From Tetracentron sinense (Eukaryota > Streptophyta > Magnoliopsida > Trochodendrales > Trochodendraceae): a stretch of DNA of 64,000 bases. Positions 44,182 through 55,941 of the stretch are shown here, one piece after another. The position numbers and the translations under genes are program-made. Within the stretch, counting starts at the first letter, position 1, and each line of letters begins with the position of its first letter. The stretch spans positions 26,915,250 through 26,979,249 of the forward strand of contig CM026570.1 of assembly GCA_015143295.1 (NCBI GenBank). The letters run 5' to 3'. Under the pieces are notes generated by a model. That model searched no databases. It had not been told where the DNA came from and saw only the letters and a program-made list of their open reading frames with translations.

Positions 44182-46340
44182 TGGGGCTCTGATACCACGG
44201 AATGTATGTCTCTTTTTAATTTAAAAAAAAAAACAGTTATTGGGAGGGGGGCATACATCAAATCCCAATATCTGACTATAGTTCTAATTGATTTTATTCA
44301 ATAAAGGATAAAAACAAATTACCTCCGTGACTTTGATATAGAAAAGTCGTTTTCACAATTTGAATAATAGAACGATACCCACAAAACTTTACAAATGAAA
44401 AAGTCTCATTCGCGATTCTCATGAACCTTCTTTTTATTTAAATTTTTTCTCAAATAGAAGCTAATGGCCCTTCCAATCCAAGGTCTATGATCTTTTATTT
44501 TTCTCTTGAATTCAAGATCATTTCTTTTACAAGATTGGTTATGATATCATCCAAGATCAAACAAAAAACATAAGAGAAGAGAGAGGGGGGCGTGAGCTAC
44601 AAGGGAGGGAGAGAGGAAACTGTGTGAAGTAGTAAACCTCCAAGGGTGGGCGTCCCACCCTATATATAGGCCTTTGGCCTTCTATTCTCTCTAATTCTAA
44701 TCTAATTAGAATCTCTCTACTTGATTCCTTAATGATGCTTTCTTAATCCAATTAAGCTTTATCAAAAATAGAAATCAATTAATAAGTAGTTAATCTTATT
44801 TCTGTTTAATAGGAAATCATTAATTAGTAACTAAACTTTTTAGCAACTAACCAAATTAGTAACTAAACAAAATTAGTAATTAACCAAATTAGTAAATAAC
44901 CAATTTAGTAACTCAACATTTTAGCAACTAATAAAGTAACATCTAATGAGATGGGTGTCCCACCCTAGGTGGGCCCCACTAGCTCACGCCCCTCTATGAG
45001 TTCCAAACTCATGTTGGTCAATGTTTTAATCTTTATCAAAATTCTCATATGGGTCCTACCCATTTAATTAATCACATCTTATGTGATTTGATCTATTACA
45101 GCTTTACTATGCCATATAGTGAATTACATGGAGAATTTAATTAATTCAATTAAAGCTTTAAGAATGTCCTAGTGTGTGAGATTTAAAGGGATCTCTTATT
45201 TCCGGTAGTGGGACCAAGTGCTTAACCTTTTGGTTGAGCCATGTTACTAGGAAACACTTTTCTACAATTCCATTAGGATCTTAGAATTTTATTTAGGTCC
45301 CTGGACTTCCACTAATCACAATAATGTCCATTAACACAATGTGATTAACCTCCAGAAAAAGGAGAATTACTTGCAGGTATTATCTATTACAAAGTTTGTT
45401 TTATAGATACGTCTTTCCACCTCCAATATTGTTATAAGCTTACACGACATTATCTTATACTGGTAATCTCTAGCTTATACTGAGAACTCTTTCGCTTTGA
45501 TATTTTTAGTCAAACTTGGACTTTCAAAACTATTTGAAATCTTTTTAAAATAAATAATAATAATAATTACTTTCTTTTATATATAAAATAACATTCTTGA
45601 TAAAACCATTTCATCGATAAATACTAACGCTAGTTTTTCAAGTCCAGTTTGATAAGTATCAACTCAATATAAATTACTCTAAGAGAGGAGTGGTGGATTC
45701 CTTGTTGAGCATACACACACTTCTTCTATTATAGTGTACATAACCCAACGAGCCCATACTTAATCCGGTGTATTGGACATTGACAATTGGCTACATCAAA
45801 GCTATATAGGCAAATACTATAGAAGATGTCGACCTCTCTGGTTAAGGACATTCTGTTAAATGGACTATCCTAAATATACAGACAACATATTTCTAAGGTA
45901 TCCACTAAGCGATCTTGTTTCAATATAAGTACCTCTTACTTATATCCGCATCTTAGTCAAAAGACCCTTCTCTCAGTGATTGAGATTCATTATTCCATCA
46001 TATGAAACAAACCATGTGTAAGTTAGTAAGAATACATTGTCCAGATGTATCCTAAATAACTTAGAACAATTTTAAATCTACAAGGAACTGAAAAACCATA
46101 TCTCCTTAGCAATTAGTTCAAAACCAACTGGATGGTTTTTCTACAATATTACCTAAAGGATAAAGTAGTCTCATCATATGAAACACTTTATAATATATAT
46201 TACCCAATATAGAAGACAATGTGTGAATGTAAATATGTTTTTATTAATGAAGTAGATTAGTACAATCCCGGAATGTCTTCTGTGGGTTAAAAGACAAAGT
46301 AGATTAAAAGACCGTCTACCGTGCATACGCCCTAGAAGAA
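44182..46340 (-). mobile_element. LTR-like region with tRNA-Met-type primer-binding site
   Basis: The minus strand reads TGGTATCAGAGC (44184-44195), the standard plant initiator-tRNA primer-binding word, directly below sequence that resembles 42150-42790. The 5' LTR would therefore extend upward from about 44198, perhaps to 46340. No gag-pol found at 43050-44180, so this looks like a non-autonomous (LARD/TRIM-like) or decayed copia-type element. The upper boundary is uncertain. Confidence 0.5.
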
Positions 46341-46564
46341 AACTCTACGTTTGACTAAAACCAATTAGCAAGTCAAAAGGAATAGATACCTACAGTGCTC
46401 TCTCCTGCTTTCCAGAATTTCGGAGTCGCTCTTTGTGAAGCGATTCTCAAGCCACATAATGTGGTACCTTCCAATCAAAAAAGTTTGAATTCAATAAACT
46501 GAAATATTTTTGTGGTTTTTTGAATAAAAATGACTCAGCCTTAATCTCTTGAACTAAGCAACTA

Positions 46565-48480
46565 AAGCATTCTAGCAATTCCCAGCAACGACGCTAAAAA
46601 TTGATCGTCAATTTATTAAATCTCGTAGTAGTTACAATTTCATAGAATAGCGCTAGCAACTAATATGGGGTGTCGAACCACATAAAGTTGCGCTGGTTTC
46701 GTTGCCTTTTTCTCCAGATCAATTTTAAGTCAATAGGTAACAAGATTGATTGGATTTAACCTAAGATCAGAAATTAAACTAACAGTTTCAATTTTAACCA
46801 ATCAAACTAAGAGTTTTTGGTGATATATAAGCGAGAGAAGATCCAGGGTGTTTGAATCCACCACTAGCTTCATAATTAAATCCACCTTCGTTCATTCAGG
46901 CCTCTAAAGCGTAAACAATAGGGATGAGATCAACTATAAGTCTCAACTCATCAAAGTAAGAATGATTTAAGAGATCAAACTATAGGTATATCCTATCTTT
47001 AATTAGCACGAGTGATACACACTAAACTAGGGTTGTGAAATCACCTGTCTTTCCTAAGTATAAAATATCTTATAATTCAATTCCTTGACAGTAAAAGCAT
47101 TGCATAAAGTCCATACCACTAATCATAGAAAGATGATATGAATGATTTCAATCTGAACACAATAAAACCTAAGACAAGAATAAGATCATATTGAAATCGA
47201 TTATAAACTTGAATAAATTAGTTGAAGAACAACCCTCTCATTATGCAATCATTATTTACATAGGGAGATACCTAAATAAAATACAATGGATGCAATTACT
47301 TGGCTAGGGTTTCATCTAAACCCTAGAAAAAGAGATTAGTTCATGTCGAGGGTAAGGGACACCGCTTTCGATGAAGAATGCGAATAATCCATCCTCCAAC
47401 CTTCACAGATCTCCAGAGTCTTCTTTCTTCTAAATCCCCAAAATCCAGATCATTTATGTGAGTATTACTTTCTTATTTATAGAGAAGATGAGACAATGCC
47501 AATTTGGCTTTAGAAACTCTCAAAAAGGGCCAAAAACGGATTTTCGCGTAACCCAAAATGGAGCATATTAACATCACCTGATTAGCCCAGGGTGGCCGAT
47601 CTATCATGTTGGGTCCGATCGATTGGTTAGGGGCGATTTTCGTTCGATTTTTCGTTCTTTTCTTCTCCTTTGTTCTCCTTGGCTTAGATCTCTGCTCGAT
47701 TGAGTTTCATATGAATCTCTTTAGTTTGTAAATCTTCCATTTAATTCAAATTATTTGCATTAAACCTGAAATCAACAAACATACCCAAGTGAAATAACGC
47801 AGTGGATAAAGTGGCTCAACATGATTAACAGATGCAGTTTGAGGTACATAAATGTGTAACAATTAGCACCGATCAGACCCAAGTGAGGGGGTTTTTCTAT
47901 CATTATGACAATTCAATCAATATTTTTAACCAGCCTATTCTATTTATAATAGTAAATGAGGACGATCTCGATGGAATATTGGTAACTAGGAAGATATATC
48001 AAACCTTTCACAATCGCTTCCCTACGATTTATCGCTTGCGAATGCTCTTGAATCTTGATCTCCAAGTTCTTCTCCAAGCAAAACCTTAGGTTAAACTCTT
48101 TCTGAAATTTCCAATTAAAACTCTTAAAATGTTTAAAACCCTAAAACCCACGAGTTAGTGGTCAATTTATAGAGTTAAGAGTCCTAAAACTTACTAATTC
48201 TCAGAATCCTAGTCAAATTAGGAATTTATGGGCAAATTCCATAACTGGCAGTCAACTGATGGAATGAGGTGATCGACTGGTGGAAAATCCATTGTTTGCC
48301 AAATATTTCCATACATTTTTTGTGTCTTTTTGTACTATTGGTCGATCGATGGTCATAGTGGTCAATCGGTGGACTTGGTTTTTAGTTGGTTTCGTTAGTT
48401 TTCTTCACTTAAACACTTAATCGATTTGAACATAACTATTTTAATTCATAGAGAACACTAACTTCAGTATTTCAAAACAC
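46565..48480 (-). mobile_element. Ty3/gypsy-like LTR remnants
   Basis: AGCGTCGTTGCTGGGAATTG on the minus strand (46571-46590) and GGTGTCGAACCAC (46667-46679) resemble the LTR end and leader of plant gypsy elements. The words GATCGATTGG and GTCGATCGATGG (47627, 48342) occur in gypsy LTRs too. No coding domain. Boundaries not found. Confidence 0.45.
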
Positions 48481-48499
48481 AATTTCAAATGCTATCATT

Positions 48500-48711
48500 T
48501 AATTTGCACAAATTTCGATACATAAGAGTTTTGGGTCTCTTCATCCGTTCCGACCGGTTCTACCACTGGTTCCCGATTCAACCAGCCGGTTCTTTAAAAA
48601 ATGGTCAATTTTTAATGTGGTCTAATTTTAGGGTTTTGGAAATCGGTGAGGGGACCAGTTCCCGATTTTTCCGGTTTGACTAGCTAGTCTAGTCTGGTTC
48701 TGATAACACTG
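48500..48711. mobile_element. hAT-like MITE fragment (CCGGTT-rich)
   Basis: The right end on the other strand is CAGTGTTATCAGAACCAG, matching the ends of the 53821-54110 MITE. Repeated CCGGTT/AACCGG words inside. The left end is not clear. Confidence 0.6.
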
Positions 48712-48719
48712 CTACAAAG

Positions 48720-50098
48720 TACTTGATCCTATATCTACCGTTTCATACACCTCATGACCATCTAAGCTAGAGGGGCAAGTGTGTCTAATGGACTGTTTGG
48801 AAAACTTTTCTAAGAAAAGAATTTTTTTAGAACTTTGAAGAAAATAAACTTTCAAAAAAAGTTAAAATGTCGACTTCCCACAGAAGTTTTATTCGGCTAG
48901 CTTGGGATTTCGATTAACTTTTAATTTTTTTGGAGTCAAAAGTTAGTAGAAGTCAATTTAGAAGTTTATTCAAATGCAACCTAATGGTTGTTTACTTGTC
49001 CCTAACTTGGCGGAAACCGTAATATTAAATCAACTTACCATTTGAAAATGCACAAATAAAATCTAGATTAATGCAACCCAATAGATTGTTCCAACTATGA
49101 CCTTGGACTTCTACTTGAACCTCATATTATAGTATAATATCCTCACTAATAGTAAACATAAAGATTTACTTATATGTGTTCTTTTTTGGTTCGGGCAACA
49201 ACACCGCAAGGCGATATATATATGTGTTCATCTTTATCTTTACTATTATAATGCAAAAAGGAGGGTCTGATTGATTTTTTTTAAAGACTATAAAACCCAT
49301 AATTTTATATTATCGTTTCTCTAAACTTAAATAAAGTTTTGGGGTATTATAGTAATTAGAATAGTAACTACCCGCATTCCTATCACTAGCAAGAATCTCT
49401 CACTTGCACGATTCCCTCAAAGTTCACTTCTTTCTCATATCATCTCTCTTCCATATAGTTTTAAGTTCTAACCACCTTATCCCATATCTTCTCTCTCCTG
49501 TAACCACCCCATCCAATAACTTCTTTCTTATCTTTCTTTTGGATTAGAAGCGGTGATTGAAATCTTCCCACACAAAAACATTTATTCATTTAATTTCTTA
49601 TCTCTTCTATCGTAAGGCCAGCCCACCAAAGAGGGGTTTTGGGTAGTTACGAGAAGGTAAGTGGGAGAGAGAGTATGTGTAGAGACGTCTGTAACTGCAC
49701 AAAAGTAACCGTTTTCCCTCCAAATGAAACCCACCTCTTCATTTTTTTTTGGATTATAGAGTATTCCATTTCATCAACGACTGACCAGAGGAAAAACTCA
49801 CCTCTTCGTTGGCACTATAGTAACGAAGGTTTACCTCCCCACTATTAGATGACTCTATATTTCCTATATATATATTTCCCTAAATAGGTAACTATTGTTC
49901 AAGCCCTCATCTGTTCTTCAAGTTCGGAATTAGTATTGGCTGACAAAAAAAATATCCAGATTCCTTCGACTGTTCTAACGTGACAAAGACCATCCGTTTT
50001 GGTAGCCTTTTACGCTCATGAAACAGTTCCTTACCGAAAGTTTTTTGTTCTTTTTGGAGAAGACAATAAATAGTCCCTAAGACCTCTCTGCAACAAAA
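48720..50098. other. Intergenic, nothing recognised
   Basis: No domain, LTR or inverted-repeat boundary seen; short TA runs at about 49214-49224 and 49867-49875. Confidence 0.5.
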
Positions 50099-50460
50099 AT
50101 GGAAGCTTTATCTCAATTTTTATCTCACCTTTCTAATTTCATTTTCATCTCTATGCTTCCTCTCTACAGTTTTCTTGATCAGATGGGTTTTATGGAGTTT
50201 ATGGGGGCACCCACAAGCGTTTGATCTCGACTACCTAGTTTCTAGCATTGGTAGAAGAAAAGAGGCCAATAATTCATTACAATATCAAACGGACGTTGGA
50301 CTTGATCGAATGCGCTATATGTTTTTTCTGTATTCAAGGAAGGTGAAAAGATCAGAGAGTTGCCATGCATGCATGAATTCCACAAGGATTGCCTGAATAA
50401 GTGGCTACAGCATGATTGGACAACATGTCTGCTTTTTTGGTGTTTGGTGTTGCCAGAGTA
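50099..50460 (+). pseudogene. Decayed RING-H2 finger gene (E3 ligase type)
   Basis: ATG at 50099 starts a hydrophobic N-terminus (MEALSQFLSHLSNFIFISML) that stops at about 50225. Further on, FKEGEKIRELPCMHEFHKDC and LNKWLQHDWTTC (50333-50430) are the middle and end of a RING-H2 domain. The first zinc pair is lost (Y-V-F-S where C-x-x-C is expected), the last is C-L-L-F instead of C-P-L-C, and the frame between start and RING is broken. Family knowledge: such proteins ubiquitinate targets with an E2; this copy cannot. Best described as a pseudogene of a short membrane-anchored RING-H2 type. Confidence 0.75.
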
Positions 50461-50742
50461 GATAGTGATTAAGGCGTCAGTTGTAGAGCGAGTGATTAGA
50501 ACCTAGCCCTAGGTGATTAAGGAATGGAAAGCTAAGTCCATATACATATACATATGCATATAGTGTATGATGGTAGCGACGACAAAATGATTTCCTTGCT
50601 GTCTTCGTTACATTGTAGTAATTTACACAGTCAGCTTTGCTACCACATCACTTGGAAATCCATTAGTTCTCAATAGTAAATTAATGCGCGCGAGTTACAA
50701 TTCTCCACCTGACTGGATTTCTTGCCACAATTCTCATGCCAG

Positions 50743-51360
50743 TCATTTAGAATGTTTTTGTAAAGTAAGAATCATTCTATCATATAATTCTATTTTATGC
50801 ACACCGCACTCATATAATCTAAATGTATATTTGTGACAGATATGCACACGATGAGGCGTCAGCTGATGATACAAATCTTTGTTTACTCTATAAGTAGCCT
50901 GTTGAGCTTTGATACCACGTAACCCCCAACCTGAGTTGCTTTCCAAGTTTGGTGGAGATGTAGAGGAATTTTTATCATTAAATAACCATTCTCTACTGAT
51001 CTCTCTCTCTTCCCTACTCATGTTTGTGTATCATTAGGTTTCAATATTGGTATTTTGTTCACGGTTAAAGTGTCTCAAGCATTTCCCACATCATTGATGC
51101 TTTAGGTATGCTACACTCATCTCCTCCTCCCCTCCCCTCCTATTTCAGTATCATGATTTTTACTTTCACATTTATTGTTTTTTTTTTAAAGGTTTTCTGA
51201 ATATGTAGGATCATTTAAAATTCATGATCCAGATGAATCTTTGCTTGGTAATGGGTGTTAAACCAGGCAATTACAGTGGTATGAACGTAATACTATTATA
51301 AATAGTTAAATTTCATAATACACTGGTTGCCTTCTCATCATCTCTCTCTCTCTCTAGCTA
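50743..51360 (-). mobile_element. Possible LTR-element piece with primer-binding-like word
   Basis: Minus strand TACGTGGTATCAAAGCTCAAC (50905-50924) is one mismatch from the TGGTATCAGAGC primer site. No LTR pair or coding domain was found around it, so this is a weak call. Confidence 0.3.
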
Positions 51361-53260
51361 ACTGTCTCCAGCTATAACATTCTAGAACTTGGGTAAGTTT
51401 TTCCCCATTCTCCTCATTTTGTTTTTTTTCTTCTTATTTTGTTTTTTATATTTATTGTTAATATTTGGGTTAATCAAAGATCTGATTCAATCATGAGGAA
51501 AATGTCGCAAGATGAAGATGCCATAGGAAGGGTTTCTTCTCCCTCTCTATCTTTGTAGAAATCCCAGGTCTATGCTATGAAATGATTGAAGCATCCAGTC
51601 AATCATTTCCCTTTTGATTGCAAAGCTATTGTCACCAATAAAAGGATTTGAGAGGTGATGCTAATTAGTTATTATCTCTTCCTTCAATTATGGTCTACCA
51701 TATTGAAACAATTTATTCTTTTTCATATTCATTGGTTTTTTTTATCCAATCTAACTTGCTTTGCCTTTTTATTTGGACTTTGGGGGATCTTAAATTGCAA
51801 GTCGGGGGGGAATGGTAGAATTGAGTATCACGGTTTTCAACAATTGTTGTTTGTAGTGCCATCTTGATACAAGGGTATCTGATGTTACAAGCTTCATTGT
51901 ATTCAATATGATTGGTAATAGAGTTAGACCGACAGTAAGGTGTGGGTGGTGCAGAGACATTAGCTTTTTGTTTATAGATAAGTATCGTTTAGTCACCCTA
52001 AATAAAAAATATCACCTAAAAAGGCGTAGTTGAAAAGTTTTACCAAATAAGGTATTTACTCCAATATTACCCTTATCTGTGTTTGTGTTTTATATGCATA
52101 GTTAAGGGGTAAATATGTCAAAAGCACGCTCTTGTAGGTAATACAAATTCGCCCTTTTAGATTTAGCGCCCTTTTGTTTATTGAAAATGTGTTACAATCT
52201 AGAATAGCAAAATCAATTGCTAGAGACAGAAAAAGACTTCCATTGTTTCAGTATTTTACATTGGACTTGAAATTCTCTACGATTATAACTGAACTCAAAG
52301 GAGACCGGTTATAACCATGTTATTACACATCTCTTTTCTATTAGTGTTTCATTAATATTTTATTATTGTTGACGTTATCATGGAATGAAAATGTACAAGT
52401 GTAATTACACGGTTATAATGGGAGACCGGTTATAACTGTTAGAGAATTCCAAGTCGTTCCCTTTTAAATACCATAAAATTTTCTATAATGTGTTAAAAAT
52501 GTCAAATACTTAAGTTAGGTCTAGCAAAACAACCGGTACGATGCACATAAAATAACAATAAACGGCGATCAAAGACAATATTTAAGATTTGGGATCTGGA
52601 GATCAAGAGGGTTTGTTCAAGATTCGAAGCTCGAAGCACATCACAGGATCTAGAGCTAGGTTACAGTTTATTTGTTATTGCTTATTGTTGTTAATATATA
52701 TTTCAATTTAGGTGATAATTTGTGTTCATTGTTTTTTATGTTTGTTATATTAATATTAGATCTAGCGGATCATCATAAAATTTAGGAAATATGTTCATGT
52801 ATCAAACGACAAATTTATTAATTTCATGCTTTTCAATACTACCATTTGTTATAATTCTTTGTACTCATTAGGATTGAACACTCACGTGCATCTCACGTGC
52901 ATTCCACTAATCTATTGATATATGGAGAATGCAAACTGTACCTTTCCGAGGGTCTCGACTTTTGCAAAGACATGAATGTGTATTTCAAACACATCTTCAC
53001 TACTTCTAGAAGCCTAGATTTCAAGTGGCCGTGCCTTCCCACTTTCAAAGTGGCGGTCCCTTCGTTCTAAGAAAGGACAGCTGCGACCATTCACAAATCA
53101 CAACCTGCCCATTACGGAAAAATAGAAGAAGAAGTCCAACAAATACACATGTGCCATGCTTCTTTTAAAAAAGCTTGAACAGTCTCTCAACAAATTTTGT
53201 CATATATTTATTGGTCCTCAATTTTTTTGTCATTTATATACTTGGTCCCCAATGGAGTCC
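51360..53260. other. Intergenic with a 193-bp inverted-repeat element
   Basis: 52263-52455 has inverted ends GACTTGAAATTCTCTA / TAGAGAATTCCAAGTC, and both arms carry GGAGACCGGTTATAAC, a MITE. The rest holds nothing I recognise. Confidence 0.65.
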
Positions 53261-53264
53261 TGTT

Positions 53265-53700
53265 ATTTCCTTGAGGTCGCCACATGTCCCTATTGTCTCT
53301 TTTAGTCAACATTAATTTCATAGGATTAACCGTGTTTTGAAAACCGAACTGACTAGTTGAACCAGTAAAATGGTCAGATCAACGGTTTCGAAATCCTCCA
53401 AAACCGGGCATAATTCAAAACTGGGTTCAGAATAGGGAACCGGCAGAATTGGGTGGTAAAAAAAAAAAAAGGAAGTAAAAACTTTTTAATAATAAAAGGA
53501 ATCGGTGAGCTTTTTGACCCTTACTATTCATGTTGGGGGATTTAATAATAAAAGGAATCGGTGAGATTTAAGGGTATAAAAAAAAATTTCTCGGGCCTAC
53601 GCCCCTGAACCCCCAACATGAATAGCATGTTAATTAGTTGGGCTAAACAGTGAGCTTTTTGACCCTTACTCCAACTCGTGGGAGTCGATCTCAGTCCACC
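53265..53700. repeat. Rearranged MITE debris
   Basis: 53266-53340 resembles one arm of the GGTTAAG MITE family. 53340-53455 carries AACCGG-type words like 53821-54110. AATAATAAAAGGAATCGGTGAG occurs twice (53490, 53542), GTGAGCTTTTTGACCCTTACT twice (53505, 53650), and TATTCATGTTGGGGG has an inverted partner at 53612-53626. Confidence 0.65.
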
Positions 53701-53820
53701 CAAACAGGGATACACACGGCCATTTATACATATATATTACACAAATATTAATAACAAACGATTGTGAATATAATTTATTTATAAAAAATTAGGCACGGGT
53801 GACTTAAGTTTGGTTTCAGG

Positions 53821-54110
53821 CAGTGTTGTCATCAGAACTGGACCCAGCATCGAACCGGTAGAGTGGCCGGTTCCCGGTTCCACTGGTTCAATCGGTCCGA
53901 TTCGACTGTGTACTTTTTGTAAAAAAAGAAAATTATTTTTAATTTTTTCCTAAGTTCTCCCCGGGTCTGACTGGTTCTGACCGGTTCCCAACAGGTTCTA
54001 CCGGTTTTGACCGGTTCAAGTTCTTAAAGAATACCGGTTTTGAGGATTTTGGGAACCGGTGAGAGGGCCGATTCCCGGTTCCACTGGCCGGTCCGGTTCT
54101 GACAACAGTG
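53821..54110. mobile_element. hAT-type MITE, 290 bp
   Basis: 8-bp duplication GTTTCAGG / GTTTCAAG (53813-53820, 54111-54118; one mismatch). Ends CAGTGTTGTCATCAGAAC and, on the other strand, CACTGTTGTCAGAAC. Many ACCGGTT words inside. Confidence 0.85.
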
Positions 54111-54500
54111 GTTTCAAGTAATTTTTCAACCCATTAATTTATAAGTAGGTCGAGTTTGTGATATTTTACCTATCCAAAATACAACCAGGCCCATTTTTTT
54201 GTTCAAGATATATAATTTACCCGCAACCCAAGTTACTATATGTTCTAGGTTGTGAATTACGTGGATATCTCAGCTATGCATCACACGTCTCTGGACTTAA
54301 TCACAGATACAAGTAGTGGACTACAAACGCTACCAATGCGACAAGCTTTGAGTTGTTGCAAACGAAGAATATTAGTTAAGAGACTGTTCAAGCTTTTTTA
54401 AAAGAAATTTTATTTGGCAATAAACAAAGAATAAATTAACCTTTTAATAAATAAACATGAACTCTTAAGATTAATAGATGGAACTAGCGGGGTGGGGAAT

Positions 54501-54655
54501 TCTTTTTTTGGATAGCCGTGGATATCCTGAGCCTTGAAAGCTCAAACTAATCCCATGGGGAATACCCCCATCCCATGCAACCGTTAGTGAGATGAGCGAA
54601 TCAAACTTGGGACCTCTGGGTTTATGGTTCGTCCAAGTGACCACTGGGCTGCGGG
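54501..54655 (-). mobile_element. tRNA-derived SINE
   Basis: On the minus strand, GCAGCCCAGTGGTCACTTGG (A box) and, about 40 bases on, AAGTTTGATTCGC (B box) are in the position of a pol III promoter. The element ends in an A run before GAATTC. Likely target duplication GGTGGGGAATT (left) and GGTGGGGATT (right). Confidence 0.7.
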
Positions 54656-55054
54656 TGGGGATTGGATAGCTTAGAATTCTACTGGTTAAATAAGAATTCA
54701 TAAATTGTGGTTAGGTAGTTATTAAGGCTGACTACGAGGAGAAATCCTATGGTGAATACTTCCAGATCTTGGCTCCACTTTTAGCTCCACTTTTAATAAA
54801 AGTATAGATATTGAGAAGAATGTTACTTACAAAATTAAAGTTAGTTGACTAAAGTAAAAACGTGGTTCTTGAATGCTATGTAACCGACACATTCTAATCA
54901 AATTAAAATGAATTATTTGACAACAATAAGGCTATGTATATTTTAATGGAAGTAACCAAGAAAAACATATTCATTAAATACGTGTAACAGAGATGAGGAT
55001 ATTGAGATGGATGATTGAGAATTTTGGAAAAAATTAAAAAAATTAGCACATATG

Positions 55055-55941
55055 TGTGGGGGAAATTCCTCTGATCGTTCATATGTCATTAGCTCAGGTT
55101 GTATGGTAGAAGGATGCAAGTATCATCACTGTTTGCCTTTGTTGATGCGGGTGGGGGCCTTTCTGTCAAAGTTCTCCGACGATCATGTCAGTACACGTAG
55201 AAAATGCATTATGAATAACAAGCTTTGAGTAAGAGAATGTCTTAATGCCCTTCGTTTTTGGGTAAGACTCTTCCCTCGATGAAGGGCCCCCTATTGTCCC
55301 GTCCTCTCGTCCTGCCCTCTCGTCCTGTCCTTTTCTCTTGCCCTCTTTAATTTCGTGTCCAGAAGCCCCCTTATCTCTGTGAGAGATCGGGGTATTTATA
55401 AGCTTGAGTTAGGATGCCTCTGCATGCTCATTAATGCTCATGCATAATCTTACCACTTGCTTTGTGATCATTACCAAATAGGTCAGACAAATTTTCCTTC
55501 ATACATGCCGCACGTGTAAGCCTACTTTCTTTGACAGTGTCACACATGTAAGCCTACTTTTTTGAGGTCGGTTTTGGACTGTTTGTGGGCTGAGATGACC
55601 ATCATTAACTCCTAATTGTCATAGCGTAGAGATCGCCTCCTGATTATTTCATCCTGAACGTCTGTTCCGTATTCTACGTTAGTCTCGTCCTTCACGTTAT
55701 TATTGTCCCCTACGTTGATACTGTCCTCTGACCATGAATGCTGATATCATGAGCTATGACATTGCTCTGGTAACGACGATTTCAGATATTGTCCTGATAA
55801 CGATGATTTCGGGCACCGCTCTGATGACGACGATTTCAGACACCGTCCTGGTGATGACGATTCCAGACACCATCCTCTAGAGCACGAATATTCTACTCTC
55901 CTTTGCCATACTTGCTCATTATACGAATTTCATCCGTTACA
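55055..55941 (-). repeat. 3' LTR of the 55055-60537 element
   Basis: Matches 59658-60537 throughout, about 85-90% by eye. Near 55765-55880 it has four imperfect copies of a 28-bp unit (GACGATTTCAGACACCGTCCTG type), also present in the other LTR. Confidence 0.88.

Noticed and set aside
54590-54655. A functional tRNA gene
   Set aside because: A and B boxes are present but no foldable acceptor or anticodon stem; fits a SINE.
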